Shown here piece after piece: positions 59,686-64,000 of a stretch of 64,000 nt of DNA. Below the pieces are notes generated by a model. That model had not been told where the DNA came from, ran no database searches, and was given only the letters and a program-made list of their open reading frames with translations. The DNA comes from Burkholderia sp. BCC1644 (lineage in GTDB: Bacteria; Pseudomonadota; Gammaproteobacteria; Burkholderiales; Burkholderiaceae), in the NCBI RefSeq assembly GCF_902833225.1, contig NZ_CADFEI010000011.1, positions 216,648 through 280,647 of the forward strand, read 5' to 3'. A program made the translations under genes and the position numbers. The number at the start of each line of letters is the position of its first letter. The first letter of the stretch is position 1.

Positions 59686-60129
59686 ATGAGCCAGAACGTT
59701 ACGGGCAATTCACCCCGCTCCCATTCGTCGCGATCGAACTGGAGCGCATCGCAGCATCGCGCGCTCCGCAAGGAATTGCTGATCCTGCGATCCGAAGTCG
59801 AGCGGCTCGAACTCGCGGAAGCCGCCGGCGAGATGCGCCAGGCCGTCACGCGCTTCAGCTGGCTCAAGGTTTTCATCCCCGGCCTTTCCACCAACAAGTT
59901 CGGCCAGTCCGCCAGGAACCTGAACGCGAGCCTCGGCAATCTCGTCAACCAGTACCCGATGCTGAGTTCGCTCGCGTCGCTCGTGCTGGCGAAACCCGTT
60001 CGCTCGCTGTTGCGCGCGAGCGCGGGCCCCGCGCTCAAGTGGGGCACGCTCGGCTTCGCCGCATGGGAGGTCTACCGGATCTGGAAACAGTCCCGCAACG
60101 AGCGCGGGCTCGACTCGCACGACGACTGA
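59686..60129 (+). CDS. DUF3318/YqjK-like protein
   Basis: 147 residues. The N-terminal half contains a charged helix (RALRKELLILRSEVERLELAE), followed by a conserved central part (LVNQYPMLSSLASLVLAKPV) and a weakly hydrophobic C-terminal segment (ALKWGTLGFAAWEVYRIWK). It belongs with the DUF883 and YqjE-like genes in a three-gene unit. Function unknown. Confidence 0.75.
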   Translation: MSQNVTGNSPRSHSSRSNWSASQHRALRKELLILRSEVERLELAEAAGEMRQAVTRFSWLKVFIPGLSTNKFGQSARNLNASLGNLVNQYPMLSSLASLVLAKPVRSLLRASAGPALKWGTLGFAAWEVYRIWKQSRNERGLDSHDD

Positions 60130-60183
60130 CCGTCGACATCCCGCGCGCACGGCCACGCGCCGTTGCGCGCCTCTTCTGCGTAT

Positions 60184-60630
60184 TCAACGCACACCCCAGC
60201 ACGCCGTGCCCGGTTCGTCGGCGCCATCGCGCCACACGTTGCCTTTCGTCCCGACCGAATCCAGCGTGAAGGTACCGCATGCATCGTCGTGCATCGGGCC
60301 CGTGTCGAGCGGGCTGGCATCCAGTTCGTAGCTCACCGGCGAATCGTCGCCACCCGGCCGCCGCAACGTCAATCGATAGACGGCACGCCCGTCCGGCGGC
60401 GCCTGAGCGAGCGCGTCCGGCAATGCCGAAGGCGGTGAACCATCCAGCGTTTCGAGATACTGGGCCGCGCGGTACAGCGCGGAAACCGCCGACGCGCGAT
60501 GAACGCGCGCGACATGCTCGCGATACGACGGGATGCCCCATCCGGCCAGCACCGCAACGATCGCGAGCACGATCATCAGCTCGATCAGCGTGAACCCGGC
60601 CGATCGGAATACGGAGATACGGCCGTTCAT
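60184..60630 (-). CDS. Type IV minor pilin, PilE-like
   Basis: 148 residues. Prepilin motif with Gly12 before Phe13 and Glu17 (SAG-FTLIELMIVLAIVAVL), cleaved and N-methylated by PilD. The C-terminal part has two Cys (DACGTF, TACWGVR) that could form the pilin disulfide. It is the last of five overlapping genes, its start overlapping the stop of the PilX-like gene by four bases (ATGA). Confidence 0.9.
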   Translation of the reverse strand: MNGRISVFRSAGFTLIELMIVLAIVAVLAGWGIPSYREHVARVHRASAVSALYRAAQYLETLDGSPPSALPDALAQAPPDGRAVYRLTLRRPGGDDSPVSYELDASPLDTGPMHDDACGTFTLDSVGTKGNVWRDGADEPGTACWGVR

Positions 60631-61295
60631 TGAAGCAGTGCCGCGACGCGACGCCAGCGCAGCGCGATGATCCGCTCGTCGCGTATCGAGACCTGATGCT
60701 GCAGCCAGACCGCACTCGATGCATGCGCACCGACGCCACGCGCGGTGACGAGGTAAGCGCGGCTACCGGGCGGCCCCGCCCCGCGCCACGCCTCGATCAG
60801 GCATCGTGGTGGATGCGTGGCCATCGGCCATCCGGCGAACGGCGTGAATGCCTCGGCAGCCGCCAGCGGCGGCATGCGCCGCCAGGTGTCGGGCTCCGCG
60901 TGCGATTCGCGCTCACTCACATAGGGCGCCGAACCACGGAGCAATCGCGCGGTGCACGCCGCCAGCGCGGCATCGGCTGCGTGGAATGCGATCAGCCGAT
61001 CCGACAGCGCGCGCGTGCGACGCGATTCCGTCAGCGCGGCTTCGAACCACGTGCCCGTCAGCGCTGCAATGGCCGCACCGACCGCAATGACTGCCGGCAA
61101 TGCAAGACCCGCGTCACGCCGCCAGGCGCGGCGAGCCGACCGCACGCGCATGCGCGATTCATGTGGGTTCGTCGCCACGGCGCTCGTGCACGCAGCCTGC
61201 TGCGGTTCGTCGTCGCTTGCGGCAACGGGCCCATGCGTGTTGCCTGCTGCAACGCATCGCGATATTGCCCACGCGTACCGGCCTGCTCCGCTCAT
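60627..61295 (-). CDS. pilX: PilX-like minor pilin with long N-terminal extension
   Basis: 222 residues from ATG 61295, which overlaps the pilW stop by four bases and has GAGGTG five bases upstream. The pilin-like hydrophobic segment begins only at residue 64 (RRDAG-LALPAVIAVGAAIAAL), so about 60 residues precede it; ATG 61151 (Met49) would give a normal short leader but has no ribosome site. Position +5 is Ala instead of Glu. PilX-like proteins act in the pilus tip complex. Confidence 0.75.
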   Translation of the reverse strand: MSGAGRYAWAISRCVAAGNTHGPVAASDDEPQQAACTSAVATNPHESRMRVRSARRAWRRDAGLALPAVIAVGAAIAALTGTWFEAALTESRRTRALSDRLIAFHAADAALAACTARLLRGSAPYVSERESHAEPDTWRRMPPLAAAEAFTPFAGWPMATHPPRCLIEAWRGAGPPGSRAYLVTARGVGAHASSAVWLQHQVSIRDERIIALRWRRVAALLQ

Positions 61296-62131
61296 CGCGG
61301 CACCTCACGCATGCGCGCTGCATCAGGCGACGTAGCGTCGAAGCCGGGCGCGGCATTCCTCACCGCGATGATGCGATCGAGCGTCAAACGCGCGCGGCCG
61401 TCTTGGGCAACGGCAGCACGACCGTTGCAGTCGACATGGCTGGCCGGCTCGCGCATCGGTTCGCCGCGCGCACGCACGCAAACATGCACGGCCACGACAT
61501 CGCGCCAGTCGTCGACACGCATCGCATCGGCGTCGACAAACTGCGCGCCGCCGCGACGCAAATAGCGTACGCGCAACTGGTCGACGCCCGACACGACGGG
61601 CTGCGGCGTACCCGGATGGCCGCTCCCTTCGCAATACAGCTCGGGCTCGCCCGTCGACGGACTGACATGTGCGTCGAAGCGGTTCTCCACTTGCGGCCGT
61701 TCGCCGGGCGCGCCGACACCTTGCCCGAGGCAATCCGACACCTGGCCGCTCACCGTCGACCATGTCGACACGGCATCGCCCACATACCGGACCAGCAGCG
61801 CGTCCGACGCAGCGCGCACGGATTCGCACCGCACTTGTGCGCCATCGCCCCGCACACGCGCCATCGAACAGCCGAATACCGGCGGCAACGATGACGCGCC
61901 GTCCGTATCGAGCGGCCGGAACCCCGCCATCTGGATCTGCTGGCCGATCAGCATCAGCGCGGTGCCTGCCGCATCGCGCATCCTGAACCCGTCTTCCGCA
62001 CGCCGTTGCGCAATGCGCTGCGCGTGATAGAGCGCACCTGCTGCCACGAGCACGAGGAGACCGACGGTCATCGCAATCAGCACTTCGAGCAGCGTGTGCG
62101 CGCGCATACGGCGATCAGCTTGCATCGGCAT
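61292..62131 (-). CDS. pilW: PilW-like minor pilin
   Basis: 279 residues. Prepilin motif RMRA-HTLLEVLIAMTVG: Glu16 is at +5, but the residue before the expected cut is Ala11 in place of Gly. Downstream features (FRMRDAAGTALMLIGQQIQMAGFRP in part: MLIGQQIQMAGFRP) match PilW. It belongs to the minor pilin tip set and overlaps pilV by 17 bp. Confidence 0.85.
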   Translation of the reverse strand: MPMQADRRMRAHTLLEVLIAMTVGLLVLVAAGALYHAQRIAQRRAEDGFRMRDAAGTALMLIGQQIQMAGFRPLDTDGASSLPPVFGCSMARVRGDGAQVRCESVRAASDALLVRYVGDAVSTWSTVSGQVSDCLGQGVGAPGERPQVENRFDAHVSPSTGEPELYCEGSGHPGTPQPVVSGVDQLRVRYLRRGGAQFVDADAMRVDDWRDVVAVHVCVRARGEPMREPASHVDCNGRAAVAQDGRARLTLDRIIAVRNAAPGFDATSPDAARMREVPR

Positions 62132-62516
62132 CCGCCTCCCGAAACGGAATCCGGACGCACGAGGGCGGCTGCGCGGTCACGCCCGTGGCTTCGCATCGCA
62201 GCGACGCAGGCGCCTTGCCGCTGCGCCAGCCGACGACCGCGTAGCGGACGCCTCCCGGCCCGGCGTCGAGCGTCATCGTGCCGCCGGGCAACGACACGGC
62301 CGCCAGCGCCGCGAGGCCATCGTCTGCCCCGGCACCTGCGTACAAGCGCTCGATACGTGCATCGGCCAGCCACAGCGCACGTTCGCGCCAGATCGTCGCC
62401 CGCTGAGCACGCGCCATCGAGAGCTGGCTGCCGGCCACTGCCAGCATCACGGTCGCGAGCAGCGCAATAGCCAGCGTCACCTCGATCAGCGACGTGCCGC
62501 GCATCGCGTTGCGCAT
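62115..62516 (-). CDS. pilV: PilV-like minor pilin
   Basis: 133 residues from ATG 62516; a GTG at 62525 overlapping the preceding stop (GTGA) is an alternative that adds three residues. Prepilin motif with Gly7 (AMRG-TSLIEVTLAIALL) and Glu12 at +5. It has the usual PilV length. It lies between fimT/gspH-like and pilW genes in an overlapping set. Confidence 0.85.
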   Translation of the reverse strand: MRNAMRGTSLIEVTLAIALLATVMLAVAGSQLSMARAQRATIWRERALWLADARIERLYAGAGADDGLAALAAVSLPGGTMTLDAGPGGVRYAVVGWRSGKAPASLRCEATGVTAQPPSCVRIPFREADADAS

Positions 62517-62521
62517 CGCGA

Positions 62522-63091
62522 TCACGCCGAGCCGCAGCGGCCGGCGACGACCCGCGCCCGGCCGCCTGCCGCAATCCGCACGCAACGCGATACGCGTGCG
62601 TCGTCCACCTCGGATATGCCGCGCCGCGAGCGCAATTCGAAACGCCGGATTCCGCCGATGGCCTGACCGGCCGGCGGTGCAAAAGCCAGATCGTGCGCGG
62701 CGCCCGCGACGATCACTTCGGCATCGCGCGGATAGCGTCGCAGTACGCGTGACTGCCCGTCGACCTGCCCGCTGACGATCCAGTCGCACGACCATTCGGC
62801 CGCATCGCACCGCTCGCCGGCACGCAGGCAGGCGCCGTCGCTCCCGGCGCGGCACAGCGTGACGCGCGTGCCGAGGCGCGTCGCCTCAGTACGCGCGAAC
62901 GACAACGCGCCGAGCAACGCACGCGAGCGTGCATCCACGCGCTCACGCATGCGCCACTGGTCGAACACGGGCGCAGCATAGAGCGCGAGCCCGGCCGCCA
63001 GCGAAAGCGCGACCATCAGCTCGACGAGCGTGAACCCGCCCGAGCATCGCAATGGATTTTTCAAGGGTTGAGCGTGTTGTCCCATCGCCAT
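62522..63091 (-). CDS. fimT: FimT/GspH-like minor pilin
   Basis: 189 residues from ATG 63091; ATG 63085 has better spacing to the GGAGG upstream. Prepilin motif CSGG-FTLVELMVALSLAAG with Gly19 and Glu24. The GspH-like domain follows (ALLGALSFARTEATRLGTRVTLCRAG, in part: LSFARTEATRLGTRVTLC). It is the first gene of the five-gene minor pilin cluster and follows nrdR by 147 bp. Confidence 0.88.
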   Translation of the reverse strand: MAMGQHAQPLKNPLRCSGGFTLVELMVALSLAAGLALYAAPVFDQWRMRERVDARSRALLGALSFARTEATRLGTRVTLCRAGSDGACLRAGERCDAAEWSCDWIVSGQVDGQSRVLRRYPRDAEVIVAGAAHDLAFAPPAGQAIGGIRRFELRSRRGISEVDDARVSRCVRIAAGGRARVVAGRCGSA

Positions 63092-63238
63092 CGTCCTCCA
63101 CCAGGGTGAGGCGACGACTGTAGCGATGCGTGCGGACTCGCGCCATTTGCCGAACGGCCGACTGGCGACATGCGATCGCGACCGACACAATCGGTGCGAA
63201 CTGAACCAACGGAGAAGACGATGAACGGACGCAGCGCG

Positions 63239-63718
63239 TCAGCGCTTACGCGGGGTCTTGGTGGGAGAGGCGCGACGGAACTCTTCGATCACGTCGGCAA
63301 ATTCGGACACGTCCTCGAACCGGCGATACACCGATGCGAAGCGGACATAAGCGATCGTATCGAGGCCGCGCAACTCGTTCATCACGAGTTCGCCGAGCTT
63401 CTCGCTACGCACTTCACGCTCGCCTGTCGCGAGCAGTTGATATTCGATGCGGGCGACCGCCGCGTCGATCGCGTCGGCAGCAACCGGCCGCTTGCGCAGC
63501 GCGAGTTGCATGCTGGCGACAATCTTGCGACGGTCGAATTCCGTGCGGCTGCCGTCCTTCTTCACGACGAACGGCAGGGACAGCTCGACCCGCTCGTACG
63601 TCGTGAAGCGCTTGTCGCAAGCCGAGCAGCGACGGCGCCGGCGAATCGCGGCGCCATCTTCGGACACGCGCGAGTCTACGACCTGCGTGTCGTCATGCCG
63701 GCAGAACGGGCAGCGCAT
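63239..63718 (-). CDS. nrdR: Transcriptional repressor NrdR
   Basis: 159 residues. The zinc ribbon uses Cys3, Cys6, Cys31 and Cys34 (MRCPFC and CSACDKRFTTYER). The ATP-cone (about 49-139: VVKKDGSRTEFDRRKIVASM) senses ATP/dATP. NrdR represses ribonucleotide reductase genes when dATP is abundant. It lies six bases after glyA on the same strand, the arrangement usual in beta-proteobacteria. Confidence 0.97.
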   Translation of the reverse strand: MRCPFCRHDDTQVVDSRVSEDGAAIRRRRRCSACDKRFTTYERVELSLPFVVKKDGSRTEFDRRKIVASMQLALRKRPVAADAIDAAVARIEYQLLATGEREVRSEKLGELVMNELRGLDTIAYVRFASVYRRFEDVSEFADVIEEFRRASPTKTPRKR

Positions 63719-63724
63719 CGTCGA

Positions 63725-64000
63725 TCAGCGATAGACCGGGAAACGCTTGGTCAGCTCGGCGACCTGCGCGCGCACGCGCTCGATCGTCGCTGCATCTTCC
63801 GGGTTCTCCAGCACGTCGGCGATCAGGTTGCCCACCTGCTCCGCTTCCGCCGGGCCGAAGCCGCGCGTCGTCATCGCCGGCGAACCCAGGCGCACGCCGC
63901 TCGTCACGAACGGCTTTTCCGGATCGTTCGGGATCGCGTTCTTGTTCACCGTGATGTGCGCCGCACCGAGCGCCGCTTCCGCTGCCTTGCCCGTGATGTG
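63725..64000 (-). CDS. glyA: Serine hydroxymethyltransferase, C-terminal part (cut by window edge)
   Basis: The last 91 residues of GlyA (start HITGKAAEAALGAAHITVNK, end TKRFPVYR). The stretch KNAIPNDPEKPFVTSGVRLG (with SPAMTTRGF) is the family signature, including the Arg that binds the substrate carboxylate. The enzyme converts serine and tetrahydrofolate to glycine and methylene-tetrahydrofolate. The gene continues beyond the right edge. Confidence 0.96.
   Translation of the reverse strand, partial: HITGKAAEAALGAAHITVNKNAIPNDPEKPFVTSGVRLGSPAMTTRGFGPAEAEQVGNLIADVLENPEDAATIERVRAQVAELTKRFPVYR

Noticed and set aside
1..64000. tRNA, rRNA, IS elements, integrase genes or prophage
   Set aside because: No cloverleaf, rRNA motif, transposase, integrase or phage structural gene was recognised anywhere in the window.

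Overview
The window is a contiguous, high-GC proteobacterial chromosome segment. Codon use, a glyA-nrdR-minor pilin block at the right edge, a homogentisate cluster, DUF883/YqjE-type stress genes and a 3-hydroxybutyrate oligomer hydrolase all point to a Burkholderia, most likely of the cepacia complex. That assignment is inference from gene content; no rRNA, tRNA, IS element, prophage or CRISPR array was seen. About 58 genes are supported, one of them cut by the right edge.

Left part (1-8.2 kb): a Fur-box-like site precedes a co-directional six-gene run encoding an OprB-type porin, a secreted beta-propeller protein, a Tat-exported DyP/EfeB-type haem peroxidase and a ferric-iron ABC transporter. 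This looks like an iron assimilation operon. From 8.3 to 11.6 kb, on the minus strand, lies a six-gene ECF sigma/anti-sigma operon with a cupredoxin, a LolA/RseB-like protein and two small proteins. From 11.9 to 14.1 kb is a 721-residue exported protein built from eleven repeats of about 44 residues.

14.6-24.4 kb: two divergent units (binding protein plus FAD amino acid oxidase; ornithine-cyclodeaminase-like enzyme plus YheO/DauR-like regulator) share a promoter region carrying three GTCTA-n3-TAGAC-type palindromes. They are probably a D-amino-acid or arginine-related catabolic locus. Then come a DsbA-like thiol enzyme, a DHA2 exporter, a TauE permease and a secreted S10 carboxypeptidase. 25-31.6 kb: a 3-hydroxybutyrate-oligomer hydrolase, a BON protein, a membrane-anchored TAXI protein with no permease beside it, a HCCA-isomerase-like protein, a LysR regulator and an NTF2-like protein.

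31.7-44.9 kb: xanthine dehydrogenase (xdhA-xdhB-xdhC, with XdhC lacking its N-terminal domain), an MFS protein, an EamA transporter beside an AraC regulator, a ureidoglycine/alanine-glyoxylate aminotransferase, a LysR regulator, a D-lactate dehydrogenase-like enzyme and bluB. 45-47.6 kb: two MFS exporters. 47.7-53.7 kb: a five-gene aromatic operon (flavin hydroxylase, DUF2783 small protein, AAHS transporter, hmgA, fahA) that converts an aromatic acid through homogentisate; its promoter has two 19-bp direct repeats. 54-60 kb: a degenerate EAL protein, a GFA protein next to a decayed duplicate of its own 3' end, an IclR regulator divergent from glutaryl-CoA dehydrogenase across a 17-bp palindrome, a 1-Cys peroxiredoxin and a DUF883/YqjE/DUF3318 trio. 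60.2-64 kb: five overlapping minor pilin genes, nrdR and the 3' end of glyA.
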